In this document: positions 53,565-61,961 of the stretch, piece after piece
Layout of the letters: each line of letters opens with the position of its first letter
How positions within the stretch are numbered: position 1 is the first letter of the stretch
From: Variovorax sp. PAMC28562
Lineage (GTDB): Bacteria > Pseudomonadota > Gammaproteobacteria > Burkholderiales > Burkholderiaceae_C
DNA: 64,000 bases
Assembly (NCBI RefSeq): GCF_014303735.1
Contig: NZ_CP060296.1
Location: 3,493,501 to 3,557,500 of the forward strand
Reading direction: 5' to 3'
The notes under the pieces: model-generated
What the model saw: the letters and a program-made list of their open reading frames with translations, nothing else
What the model was told of the DNA's origin: nothing
The model's database searches: none
Translations under genes and position numbers: made by a program

Positions 53565-54395
53565 TCAAAAGTGCGTGCCGACAATGAACTTCAAAGTCCA
53601 TTTGTCGGCCTCTTTGGTGATGCCTTTGCCGATGCCCAGGTTCACGTCGAAGCCCGTGAATTCATGATCGACAACAGCAAACAAGGTCTTGCTGTTTTTA
53701 CTCAAGGAATCGAGGTGTCGAAGCGGCCCCAGTTCGTTGTAGGTTTCAAAACCGATCTGCGTTTTGGCATCGATCGCGTAGGCAACTTTGGCATCCACGT
53801 CGAACGTGACCGGGCCACCGCCTCGCGAAATGCTCCAGTCGAAGTTGGGATTGACGGCAAGTGTCCAAGGGCCGGTGCGATAGCCGAAGATGCCCTTGAG
53901 TTCGGCATTCCAGGGCGTAGGCGACACCCGCAGGTCGGTTCGCCCGACTTCCAGATTCGCACCCCAGAAAAAGCCCTGCTCCTTGTCGTGTGGGGCGATG
54001 TACTTGATCCGGAATTTGCCGCCGACTACGCTCGTGTTGGACGCAGCGGTTCGCGTACCCAACACGTACAGGCCGAGTTCCAATGTGTCGGTGAGCCCGT
54101 AGTAGAACTCCGGCGTCAGACGATAGACATGCGCCGGTGGTTGCTCACCGGGATAGCTGGGCTTTGAGTTTCCGGAAAAAACGTAGTTGTTGTGAACATC
54201 GACGCCGAACTTGCCGGGCTCGCTCATGTCGTCGAGATAGACCTGAATTTCTTCGGGTGCCGCCATCGCCGGCGGGGCCAGACTCACACCTGCAAAGAGA
54301 CTCAACGCCCACACAAAGCTTCGGGCCTTCGACCGGCGCACGACGCCTGATTCGATGCGCCGCCGGCCGGGCGCTCGACTTGTGAAAGACATCAT
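53565..54395 (-). CDS. Predicted outer-membrane beta-barrel protein
   Basis: A 276-residue precursor with a long basic N-terminus and a signal peptide ending near AMAAPEE. The mature part is made of alternating aromatic/polar strands (for example FWGANLEVGRTDLRV and WTLAVNPNFDWSI) and ends in Phe (GTHF), the usual signal for outer-membrane insertion. I recognise no specific porin family. ATG 54395 is used; 54392 is the next codon and also possible. It is convergent with the lipid cluster. Confidence 0.75.
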   Translation of the reverse strand: MMSFTSRAPGRRRIESGVVRRSKARSFVWALSLFAGVSLAPPAMAAPEEIQVYLDDMSEPGKFGVDVHNNYVFSGNSKPSYPGEQPPAHVYRLTPEFYYGLTDTLELGLYVLGTRTAASNTSVVGGKFRIKYIAPHDKEQGFFWGANLEVGRTDLRVSPTPWNAELKGIFGYRTGPWTLAVNPNFDWSISRGGGPVTFDVDAKVAYAIDAKTQIGFETYNELGPLRHLDSLSKNSKTLFAVVDHEFTGFDVNLGIGKGITKEADKWTLKFIVGTHF

Positions 54396-54668
54396 GGCTA
54401 ATTGTTCCGGGCAAAAGAATTTTAAAAAGTGAAGCCTCGTGCAAGCCATCGCGGTGTACGGTGGCAGCCGATCAGAAACGATGTGCGGTCAGGGTCGCGC
54501 ATCGAGTGATCTCCCGACCTGTGCCGTCACGGCAGAGCCGGCAGACGAGACATGCTTGGTTCTAGCAGAGATAGAAAAACGGTGCGCAATGCCCAACACA
54601 TATGCCTGCAATCTCAGCCGTCGAGGATTGCGATTGACTGGGCGTGCAGCATTCGCTCACCCGGGATG
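54396..54668. other. Gap upstream of the outer-membrane protein gene
   Basis: These 273 bases hold the promoter of the outer-membrane gene (minus strand) and the 3' side of mgtC. I see no conserved small gene, terminator hairpin or repeat. Confidence 0.5.
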
Positions 54669-55385
54669 TCAATCCTCGGAACGCGCATTCCAAAATGCTT
54701 GCGATACCCCGGGCTCAGCCTCCATGGCCGTCATGGTGCGGTCCAGTTCTGAAGCCTCGACTGCCGTCGCATACAACGTCGCTTCGATTTCGGCGTCCCC
54801 TTGGCCGAACGCGTGCTGGTTAACGTCCCGCACCGGGTAGTTCGATCCTTCCAGCAACTCGACCAGTCTTTCCCGTAGCTCCGCCTGGCGCGCCCGCTCA
54901 CAGATGACATACACGGTGTAGGTGGCCTCGGCGAACTCCTCCTTCACCGGTTGGCGGTTGATGCGATTCACCACCGGTCGAAGCAGGGTGTTGCTGGCCA
55001 ACACAAAGATCGCGGCCAGCACCGCTTCCCCAATCAGATCAGCGCCGGCACAAGCACCCACAGCGGCCGAACCCCAAAGCGTCGCGGCTGTGTTCAAGCC
55101 GGTCACATTCGCACCTTCCTTCATGATCGCGCCAGCACCCAGGAACCCGATGCCCGACACAACGTAAGCCACCACGTGCACCGCACCTTCATGGCCATTG
55201 AGCCGGTTGGCAAGCACCACGAACGCAGCCGAACCCACCGCGACCAGTGTGTTAGTGCGCAATCCAGCCGTGCGCTGACGTACCTGTCGCTCGAATCCGA
55301 TGACGCCGCCGAGCAGGAAAGCCACCGTCAGGCTGATCGCCGAATCAACCAGGGCGAGCAAATGGAATTGTTCAAAGGCCTGCAT
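54669..55385 (-). CDS. mgtC: MgtC/SapB-family membrane protein
   Basis: A 238-residue protein with four or five N-terminal helices, including GGVIGFERQVRQRTAGLRTNTLV, which is the MgtC signature, and a soluble C-terminal domain of about 90 residues with an ACT-like fold. MgtC helps survival in low magnesium in several pathogens and regulates ATP synthase there. Here it is 17 bases downstream of mgtA on the same strand, so the two are cotranscribed. Confidence 0.93.
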   Translation of the reverse strand: MQAFEQFHLLALVDSAISLTVAFLLGGVIGFERQVRQRTAGLRTNTLVAVGSAAFVVLANRLNGHEGAVHVVAYVVSGIGFLGAGAIMKEGANVTGLNTAATLWGSAAVGACAGADLIGEAVLAAIFVLASNTLLRPVVNRINRQPVKEEFAEATYTVYVICERARQAELRERLVELLEGSNYPVRDVNQHAFGQGDAEIEATLYATAVEASELDRTMTAMEAEPGVSQAFWNARSED

Positions 55386-55402
55386 CGAATTTCCCGTGCG
55401 CC

Positions 55403-58186
55403 TCACTGCCACCCGAAGCGACGAATGTAAAAACGCTTCATCAGAGTGGTCAGCACGGCATAGCCCACCAGTGTGGTGATCAGCCAAGGGAAATAACCGA
55501 AAGGCAACGCCTGCAATTTGAAGTAGTCGGCCAATGGACCCATCGGCAGCAGAACACCCGCGGCCATGACTGCCACGGTCATGACCAACAAGGGCATGGC
55601 CGCTCGACTTTCGATGAAGGGCAGTTTGGGCGTTCGAATCATGTGCACGATCAGCGTCTGCGTCAGCAGACCCTCGATAAACCAGCCCGACTGGAACAAG
55701 GTTTCCTGCCCGGGCGTGTTGGCCTTAAAGACGTACCACATCAGCGCGAAAGTCGTAATGTCGAAGATCGAGCTGACCGGGCCAAAGAACACCATGAAGC
55801 GCCCGATATCGCCCGGGTTCCATTTCAGCGGTTTCTTCACCAGCTCCTCGTCGACGTTGTCGAACGGGATCGCTATCTGTGAGATGTCGTACAGCAGGTT
55901 CTGCACCAGCAACTGAAGTGGCAGCATTGGCAGGAACGGAAGGAACGCGCTGGCAATCAGGACCGAGAACACGTTGCCAAAATTGGAGCTCGCCGTCATG
56001 CGGATGTACTTCAGCATGTTGCTGAAGGTGCGCCGCCCCTCGATCACACCTTCCTCTAGCACCATCAGGCTTTTTTCCAGCAGGATGATGTCGGCCGCTT
56101 CCTTGGCGATATCGACTGCCGAATCGACCGAAATGCCGATGTCGGCAGCCCGCAGCGCCGGCGCGTCGTTGATGCCGTCGCCCATGAAGCCGACGACATG
56201 TCCGTTGGCGCGCAGCGCACGGACCAAGCGTTCCTTGTGTAACGGCGTCAGCTTGGCGAACACCTGATGGTCTTCCACGGCATGCGCCAACGCGGCATCG
56301 CTCATGCGCTCGATTTGCGGCCCGAGCAATATGGTGCCGACCGCCAGGCCGACCTGGCCGCAGACGCGTGCAGTGACCAGCTCGTTGTCGCCGGTCAAGA
56401 CCTTGACGTTGACGCCGTTGTTGGCCAAGGCCCGCAATGCCGGCGCTGCGGATTCCTTGGGCGGATCGAGGAACGCGATGTATCCCACCAAGATCAGTTC
56501 GGATTCATCGGCTACCGAATAGGTCAGGTGACTCGCGACGGTCTCCTTCATCGCCACCGCCACCACACGCAGGCCGTCTTCGTTCAGTTCACGAGTGACG
56601 GTGTGCACGCGCTCGAGCATGTGTGCATCGAGCGCCACGTCCTGCTGTCCTTCGGCGCTGGCTATCCGTACGCGAGTGCATACCGCCAGCATCTCTTCCA
56701 CCGCCCCTTTGCAGATCAACTCGTGGTGATCGTCACGCTCGGAGACGATGACCGACATGCGTCGGCGCTCGAAGTCGAAGGGAATTTCGTCGACCTTTCG
56801 ATAGTCCTGCGCCAGCTTCAATTCGGTCTGAAGTTCAACGTGTTCGAGCACAGCTCTGTCGAGCAAATTCTTCAGTCCGGTCTGATAGTGACTGTTTAAA
56901 AAAGCGAACTTCAGCACTTCGTCCGACGGATTGCCAAAGACATCGGTCTGGCGCTCCAGTGCAATCTTGTCCTGCGTCAGTGTCCCGGTCTTGTCGGTGC
57001 AAAGCACATCCATCGCGCCGAAGTTTTGGATTGCATCCAGGCGCTTGACGATCACCTTTTTGCGCGACAACACGACCGCGCCCTTGGCCAGGGTCGACGT
57101 CACGATCATCGGCAGCATTTCGGGCGTCAAACCAACGGCTACGGCGAGCGCAAACAGGAATGCCTCGGTCCAGTCGCCCTTGGTGAAGCCATTCACCAGC
57201 AGCACGATCGGCACCATCACGAAGGCAAAGCGGATCAAAAGCCAGCTGACGCTGTTGACTCCGGCCTGAAACGCGGTGGGTGCCCGGCTGGTGGCAGTCA
57301 CGCGTGTCGCCAGCGTGCCGAAATAGGTCTGGTTGCCCGTGGCGACGACCAGTGCGGTCGCAGAGCCCGACACCACGTTCGTGCCCATGAAGACAAGGTT
57401 GCGCGCCTCCAGAACCGTCGCAAACGATGACTTCTCATCAGCGAACTTCTCTACCGGCAGCGATTCCCCTGTCATGGCAGCCTGCGCGACGAACAGATCC
57501 TTGGCCGTCATCAAGCGGCAGTCGGCGGGAATCATGTCACCGGCTGAAAGGGCCACATGGTCACCCGGTACAAGTTCGCGAATCGGCACTTCGGCGCGGG
57601 ACGGCGGACGCCGGGCGTTAAGGTGGAGATCAAAATATTTTTCAGCCACCTCGGTCGCTTCGGTCCCGAGGTCGCGACGGATCACAGTGGCGGTGTTGGT
57701 CACCATCGCTTTGAGCCGTTCAGCCGCACGGTTAGATTTGCCCTCCTGGATGAACCGGATCAACGTACTGAGCACCACCATCGTGCCGATCACGATCGTC
57801 GCTTTCAGATCGTTGGTCAGGAACGACACGCCGGCCAGCACCGTGAGCAGCAGGTTGAAGGGATTTTTGTAGCAATGCCACAGGTGAAGCCACCAGGGCA
57901 AAGGCTTTTCGTGCTCGACCTCGTTGGGGCCGAAGCGTGTCAGCCGCTCGGCTGCCTCGGGGGCACTCAGCCCGTCTTCGTGAGACCCCAGACGAACCAG
58001 CGAACCGGGTATGTCGTCGGTCGCGGCCTTGAGCATGTCTCGCGAGACATGCTCGGGCACCGCCTCAGCAGCGCCTCGACCGCCTACGGTGTCCAGCAGC
58101 GCACCGCGCCCGAACAGTTGAGTTGCACGACGGCGCGACAGGAAGCCACCGAACCAGTTTTTAAAGATGTTGTCGACGAAATTCAT
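55403..58186 (-). CDS. mgtA: Magnesium-importing P-type ATPase
   Basis: A 927-residue type IIIB P-type ATPase that imports Mg2+ at the cost of ATP. The phosphorylated Asp is in DKTGTLTQ near residue 396, the dephosphorylation motif TGESLP lies near 239, and GDGINDAPALRAAD closes the P-domain. About ten membrane helices are visible. ATG 58186 overlaps the stop of a 107-residue upstream ORF (ATGA), so translation may be coupled to it. The N-terminus is of normal length for MgtA. It is followed by mgtC. Confidence 0.96.
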   Translation of the reverse strand: MNFVDNIFKNWFGGFLSRRRATQLFGRGALLDTVGGRGAAEAVPEHVSRDMLKAATDDIPGSLVRLGSHEDGLSAPEAAERLTRFGPNEVEHEKPLPWWLHLWHCYKNPFNLLLTVLAGVSFLTNDLKATIVIGTMVVLSTLIRFIQEGKSNRAAERLKAMVTNTATVIRRDLGTEATEVAEKYFDLHLNARRPPSRAEVPIRELVPGDHVALSAGDMIPADCRLMTAKDLFVAQAAMTGESLPVEKFADEKSSFATVLEARNLVFMGTNVVSGSATALVVATGNQTYFGTLATRVTATSRAPTAFQAGVNSVSWLLIRFAFVMVPIVLLVNGFTKGDWTEAFLFALAVAVGLTPEMLPMIVTSTLAKGAVVLSRKKVIVKRLDAIQNFGAMDVLCTDKTGTLTQDKIALERQTDVFGNPSDEVLKFAFLNSHYQTGLKNLLDRAVLEHVELQTELKLAQDYRKVDEIPFDFERRRMSVIVSERDDHHELICKGAVEEMLAVCTRVRIASAEGQQDVALDAHMLERVHTVTRELNEDGLRVVAVAMKETVASHLTYSVADESELILVGYIAFLDPPKESAAPALRALANNGVNVKVLTGDNELVTARVCGQVGLAVGTILLGPQIERMSDAALAHAVEDHQVFAKLTPLHKERLVRALRANGHVVGFMGDGINDAPALRAADIGISVDSAVDIAKEAADIILLEKSLMVLEEGVIEGRRTFSNMLKYIRMTASSNFGNVFSVLIASAFLPFLPMLPLQLLVQNLLYDISQIAIPFDNVDEELVKKPLKWNPGDIGRFMVFFGPVSSIFDITTFALMWYVFKANTPGQETLFQSGWFIEGLLTQTLIVHMIRTPKLPFIESRAAMPLLVMTVAVMAAGVLLPMGPLADYFKLQALPFGYFPWLITTLVGYAVLTTLMKRFYIRRFGWQ

Positions 58187-58506
58187 GGGAGGCTCCTGGC
58201 GGTGGACGAGGCAACCCAACGTGCCAGAGGCAGGCATGGCGGCGCTACACCGCCAGACGAGTGGCGGTGCGCGACCTGGACGCATAAATCATGGTTGCGC
58301 AATGCAAAGGGGAGATGCCGCATCACGGCCATGCGCTGCGTTTGAAGCAATAGAGAAAGCGCGTCGGCCACCAGGCGTGGAGACCAAGCGGCAAGCCCAT
58401 CGGCAAACGCCGCCGCACCGTGCAGGTCCAGCAGGTGTCGCAAGACAACGGGGCGGCGTTCGGCGAGGGCGGAACGCAGGTGAGTTTTGAAATCTTCGCG
58501 GGTCAT
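58183..58506 (-). CDS. Leader-region ORF coupled to mgtA
   Basis: A 107-residue frame whose TGA overlaps the mgtA ATG. The first 70 residues form helices with a repeated LxxLL / RHLP pattern (for example VVLRHLLDLHG and VADALSLLLQTQRMAVMRHLP) that reminds me of the MgtE N-terminal magnesium-sensing domain; this is a weak, by-eye resemblance. The last 35 residues are basic, Pro- and Ser-rich. A 7-base inverted repeat abuts its start codon. It may be a regulatory cis-encoded peptide or a small protein of the uptake system. Confidence 0.6.
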   Translation of the reverse strand: MTREDFKTHLRSALAERRPVVLRHLLDLHGAAAFADGLAAWSPRLVADALSLLLQTQRMAVMRHLPFALRNHDLCVQVAHRHSSGGVAPPCLPLARWVASSTARSLP

Positions 58507-58545
58507 GAGGAGTCTCGTTCAAGCGCACACGGCGCCCAACTCCTC
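58507..58545 (-). promoter_or_regulatory. Inverted repeat abutting the leader ORF start
   Basis: On the minus strand, GAGGAGT (58545-58539) pairs perfectly with ACTCCTC (58513-58507), loop of 25 bases; the right arm touches the ATG of the 107-residue ORF. The left arm resembles a Shine-Dalgarno sequence sequestered by the right arm. This could be an RNA switch controlling translation of the ORF and, by coupling, mgtA. Confidence 0.5.
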
Positions 58546-58551
58546 GCGCGG

Positions 58552-58596
58552 TCAAGCGTTGAGGAAATCCTTGAGCGACGCCAGGTACAGGGGCAT
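58552..58596 (-). CDS. Possible 14-residue leader peptide of the mgtA operon
   Basis: A short frame encodes MPLYLASLKDFLNA, ending 45 bases before the 107-residue ORF. No clear ribosome binding site precedes the ATG. mgtA leaders in enteric bacteria also contain a short translated ORF that senses magnesium, so the position is suggestive. The peptide itself does not match the known MgtL. Confidence 0.3.
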   Translation of the reverse strand: MPLYLASLKDFLNA

Positions 58597-58683
58597 CGGG
58601 TCGAATGATGTGGTCGCGCCAAAGCGCGGACTGGGGGCGGGGTCCATGGCGATCTTCGGGCTGTCGAAAGTTGAAAGTCCAGC

Positions 58684-58866
58684 TCAGCGCCGCTGGGGGA
58701 CACCAGTGTTTTGGACCGACTTCGCCGCGCGCACCCGCCGGCTGGACCACAGACTCGCGTAGACGTTTGTCTCGGGTACGGCGAGCCGGTTGTCGCTACT
58801 CAGCACCGCGCCTGCAGTGTGGGTCGGCCTTGCGGTCGAGGCGTTGGGAATCTTCGAGAAGCACAC
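58684..58866 (-). CDS. Candidate 60-residue small protein upstream of mgtA
   Basis: A GTG start at 58866 follows AAGGAG at a spacing of 5 bases, one of the best ribosome binding sites in the region. Third-codon positions are strongly G/C, as in real genes here. The predicted peptide (MCFSKIPNAS... ending VPQRR) has no known motif. Upstream, CTCCTT (58890-58885) can pair with the AAGGAG (58877-58872), a hairpin that would hide the binding site. It could be a regulatory leader ORF. Confidence 0.4.
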   Translation of the reverse strand: MCFSKIPNASTARPTHTAGAVLSSDNRLAVPETNVYASLWSSRRVRAAKSVQNTGVPQRR

Positions 58867-59267
58867 GGGAACTCCTTTGCTTTGAAGGAGCCGTTTGCCT
58901 GAAATAGAGCTTAAGCCGCGTCTGCGATGTCAGGCTTGGACTGACGATCGGAAGAGACCGTGTTTTGGGTTCAGAACGCACGCCGATCGGCGTGATTCAC
59001 CGCTGCGGCGCGGAGCCCCACAGCGCAAAGCATTTGCGTTAGCGAGCCTGGCGCGCCGCACCCGCAAGGGCACGTTTTCTATCGCTGCGACTTAAGGCAC
59101 TGTCCACGCAAAGGGCTCCAAAAATTAAGATGGCGCATTGTTGCAGCGCAGCAGCAGGAGCGTCAACCGGTTTCTGAGCACCACACAGGTGCGCGGAATG
59201 CTCAGCAGTCGGAACCGTTGCATCGCGGAGATACTGTCAGCCGCCATCATTTCAAAACACTCCGCAC
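58867..59267. other. Intergenic region between the mgtA leader and the GST gene
   Basis: About 400 bases without a supported gene on either strand. It should contain the divergent promoters for the mgtA operon and the GST gene. Notable items are the CTCCTT/AAGGAG hairpin at 58872-58890 and a perfect 16-base palindrome at 58979-58994. Several short plus-strand frames look like chance. Confidence 0.5.
58979..58994. promoter_or_regulatory. Perfect 16-base palindrome, candidate operator
   Basis: CACGCCGATCGGCGTG is a perfect inverted repeat, located about 100 bases upstream of the first leader ORF of the mgtA operon and about 275 bases upstream of the GST gene. Dimeric regulators bind sites like this. 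Neither the protein nor which gene it serves can be told from the sequence. Confidence 0.35.
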
Positions 59268-59972
59268 ATGTCCGATCTTTCAACTTTCCCGATCACCAGG
59301 AAGTGGCCAGCCGCGCATCCCGACCGCCTTCAGCTCTATTCGCTGCCGACGCCCAACGGCGTCAAGGTCGCGATCATGCTGGAGGAAATTGGCCTGCCTT
59401 ACGAGCCGCATCTCGTCAGCTTCGAAACCAACGACCAGATGTCGCCGGAGTTTCTGTCGCTCAAGCCGAACAACAAGATCCCAGCCATCCTCGATCCAGA
59501 CGGACCGGGCGGCAAACCGCTCGGCCTGTTCGAATCAGGAGCCATCCTGCTCTACCTCGCCGAGAAAACCGGCAAGCTGATCCCGCAAGACGCGGCCGGC
59601 CGCTACGAAGCCATCGAGTGGGTCATGTTCCAGATGGGCGGCGTCGGACCGATGTTCGGGCAGCTCGGCTTCTTCAACAAGTTTGCCGGCAAGGACTACG
59701 AAGACAAGCGGCCGCGCGATCGTTATGTCGCCGAGTCGAAGCGGCTGCTCGGTGTGCTCGAAAAACGCCTGACGGGCCGCGACTGGATGCTGGGCGACGC
59801 GTACTCCATCGCCGACATCGCGATCTTTCCGTGGGTGCGCAACCTGGTCGGTTTCTACGAAGCTGGCGAGCTGGTCGGCTTCACCGATTTCCCGAACGTG
59901 GCGCGCGTGCTGGCTGCTTTCGTGGCGCGTCCGGCTGTGGCCGCCGGCCTCGCCATCCCCAAGCGCGGTTGA
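59268..59972 (+). CDS. Glutathione S-transferase (YfcG/Ure2p-like)
   Basis: A 234-residue protein. The N-terminal thioredoxin domain has LYSLPTPNGVKVAIMLEEIGLPY, with the Thr-Pro-Asn that is characteristic of the YfcG/YghU disulphide-bond reductase group, and LFESGAILLYLAEK for glutathione binding. The C-terminal domain is helical with SIADIAIFPW. Such enzymes reduce disulphides with glutathione rather than conjugate drugs. ATG 59268 is the natural start. Confidence 0.92.
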   Translation: MSDLSTFPITRKWPAAHPDRLQLYSLPTPNGVKVAIMLEEIGLPYEPHLVSFETNDQMSPEFLSLKPNNKIPAILDPDGPGGKPLGLFESGAILLYLAEKTGKLIPQDAAGRYEAIEWVMFQMGGVGPMFGQLGFFNKFAGKDYEDKRPRDRYVAESKRLLGVLEKRLTGRDWMLGDAYSIADIAIFPWVRNLVGFYEAGELVGFTDFPNVARVLAAFVARPAVAAGLAIPKRG

Positions 59973-59994
59973 ACAAAACGAACGGAGCACATCG

Positions 59995-60912
59995 ATGAAG
60001 CTTGGAATGGTCGGCCTCGGCCGCATGGGCGCCAACATGGCAGAACGCTTGCTCCGCGGCGGGCATCACGTCGTCGGCTTCGACCCCAATGCTGCGGCGC
60101 GCACAGCGCTCGAAGCCAAGGGCGCGACATCGGCCGATGCGCTCGCGTCGCTCGTGCAGAGCCTGGAGGCCCCGCGCGTCGTGTGGCTGATGGTGCCGGC
60201 CGGTAAGATCACCGACGACACCGTCGATGCCTTGCTCGCGCTGCTGGCACCGGGCGACACCGTCATCGATGGCGGCAACTCCAACTACAAAGACACGCTG
60301 CGCCGTGCGAAGGCGTACGCCGGCAAAGGACTGGCCTATGTCGACTGCGGCACCAGCGGTGGCGTGTGGGGTCTGCAAGAGGGCTACAGCATGATGATCG
60401 GCGGCGACGAAGCGGTGGTCGCTGCGCTGCGCCCGATCTTCGAAACGCTGGCGCCGGGCAAGGATGCGGGTTGGGGCCGTGTCGGGCCGGTCGGCTCGGG
60501 GCACTTCACCAAGATGGTTCACAACGGCATCGAGTACGGAATGATGCAGGCGTATGCCGAAGGCTTTTCGATCCTGCAGCACAAGACCGACTTCGCGCTC
60601 GACCTGCACCAGGTCGGCGAGATCTGGCGCACTGGCAGCGTCGTGCGTTCATGGCTGCTCGACCTCACGACCGACGCGCTCGGCAAGAACCCGACCATGG
60701 CCGGCATCGCCCCGTACGTCGCCGATTCGGGAGAAGGGCGATGGACCGTGAACGAGGCAATCGAGTTGGGTGTGGCTGCGCCGGTCATCACGCTGTCGTT
60801 GCTCGAACGACTGCGCTCTCGCGACGACGACTCCTTCACCGACAAGCTGCTGGCTGCGATGCGGAATGAGTTTGGGGGGCATCCGATCAAGACGGAGCCG
60901 CCGAAGGCTTAA
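59995..60912 (+). CDS. gnd: 6-phosphogluconate dehydrogenase, decarboxylating (short NAD type)
   Basis: A 305-residue enzyme that turns 6-phosphogluconate into ribulose 5-phosphate. The dinucleotide motif is GLGRMGANM (residues 7-15), the substrate block is GTSGGVWG, and the catalytic Lys is in GHFTKMVHNGIEYGMMQ. The short length (about 300 rather than 470 residues) fits the GndA/YqeC group that commonly prefers NAD. It follows the GST gene by 22 bases and may be cotranscribed. Confidence 0.93.
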   Translation: MKLGMVGLGRMGANMAERLLRGGHHVVGFDPNAAARTALEAKGATSADALASLVQSLEAPRVVWLMVPAGKITDDTVDALLALLAPGDTVIDGGNSNYKDTLRRAKAYAGKGLAYVDCGTSGGVWGLQEGYSMMIGGDEAVVAALRPIFETLAPGKDAGWGRVGPVGSGHFTKMVHNGIEYGMMQAYAEGFSILQHKTDFALDLHQVGEIWRTGSVVRSWLLDLTTDALGKNPTMAGIAPYVADSGEGRWTVNEAIELGVAAPVITLSLLERLRSRDDDSFTDKLLAAMRNEFGGHPIKTEPPKA

Positions 60913-61035
60913 GGGTTCACGGTGAGGCTGGGCTGGCGCGGTAGGCGCATATCAACGACGGTGGGCTAAGACCGCAATCGGGCCAGAAGCGGTCTTTCGA
61001 TCCGCCCTCGCAGCTAAGTGATTCAAGGGAAACAA

Positions 61036-61377
61036 ATGGCAATCACGATGTGTTGCTGGCGATGCAACGCCGATCGGCCTTTGCTTACCGACGAGGAGTA
61101 CCAACAGGTCTTCCGGGTTAGTTTCATGGAGCAGATTCGGAAATACAGAGAAGAGACAGGGATGGGTCTGCGCCAGGCGCAAACTGACGTTGGAGCGGCA
61201 GCACTTGCAACCTACGAGCGCATCACCGGGTTCAAGGAAAACAATCCCTTTGCGCTGTATCACCATCGCTTGAGCCTTTATGGTCCACCTTGCGATAAAT
61301 GCGGCAAACCACTTCGGACGCCCGCTGCAAACTTCTGTGCTGCTTGCAGCGCGCCTCGCCGCCATGCAAACGTCTAG
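61036..61377 (+). CDS. Hypothetical zinc-ribbon protein
   Basis: A 113-residue protein starting at ATG 61036 after AAGGGA. Two CxxC pairs at the N-terminus (CCWRC) and C-terminus (CDKC, CAAC) could bind zinc, with a helical middle (MEQIRKYREETGMGLRQAQTD). I do not recognise the family. It may be an immunity, regulatory or structural protein. Confidence 0.65.
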   Translation: MAITMCCWRCNADRPLLTDEEYQQVFRVSFMEQIRKYREETGMGLRQAQTDVGAAALATYERITGFKENNPFALYHHRLSLYGPPCDKCGKPLRTPAANFCAACSAPRRHANV

Positions 61378-61427
61378 CTCAAATGGCCGTAGTCGGGCCA
61401 GGAGCGGGCATTGCGAATTGGACCAAC

Positions 61428-61961
61428 ATGAAGATAAACACGTTCGTCAGTCAGTTCGACGGCTCAACGCTTGTTGGCCGCGAAGTGATGGGATATTCGC
61501 CAGACCGCTATGGTGCGTCTCTTTTGCTCGAACGCGGCGAGGGGCTCAGCCTTTCCGCTGAGGAGCACAGCGCGGGGCGCTGGTTTGAAGTTTTTACGCT
61601 CCAGGCCGAGGCCGATTCATGCGAGCGAGCGTGGATACTGTTTCCCGAGCCGCTTCTAGTCGATTCTTCAGTCTCGCTCTGGCGAAACGAGTGGCTCGAA
61701 GAAGGGGCGGCCCTGCCCACACTTGGGGCCAATCCTAAGACTCAACATGCGGGACGCGGCCCCGTTCCTGAAGGCGCAACCGCGGCAGCCCAAGTTCAAG
61801 CTGGGCTGATACTGCATGGTTCTAACGGGCACGTCATTTTTGCGGCGGCAAGTGCGACTTCACCATTTGCGGTTGACGTTTCCGTTGACCAACAAGAAAT
61901 ACCTAAGCTTCTTGATGATTTCGAGATGATTGAGATCGGGACGCCTCCGCCAGTCGGATGA
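61428..61961 (+). CDS. Hypothetical protein
   Basis: A 177-residue soluble protein, ATG 61428 (MKINTFVSQFDG), 50 bases after the zinc-ribbon gene. It has alternating strands and acidic segments but no recognised motif, signal or membrane helix. Codon use looks coding and the frame is intact, so I accept it as a gene. It may form a pair with the zinc-ribbon gene. Confidence 0.6.
   Translation: MKINTFVSQFDGSTLVGREVMGYSPDRYGASLLLERGEGLSLSAEEHSAGRWFEVFTLQAEADSCERAWILFPEPLLVDSSVSLWRNEWLEEGAALPTLGANPKTQHAGRGPVPEGATAAAQVQAGLILHGSNGHVIFAAASATSPFAVDVSVDQQEIPKLLDDFEMIEIGTPPPVG

Noticed and set aside
58187..59100. Known M-box magnesium riboswitch upstream of mgtA
   Set aside because: I could not find the conserved M-box helices; the leader instead has small ORFs and simple stems.
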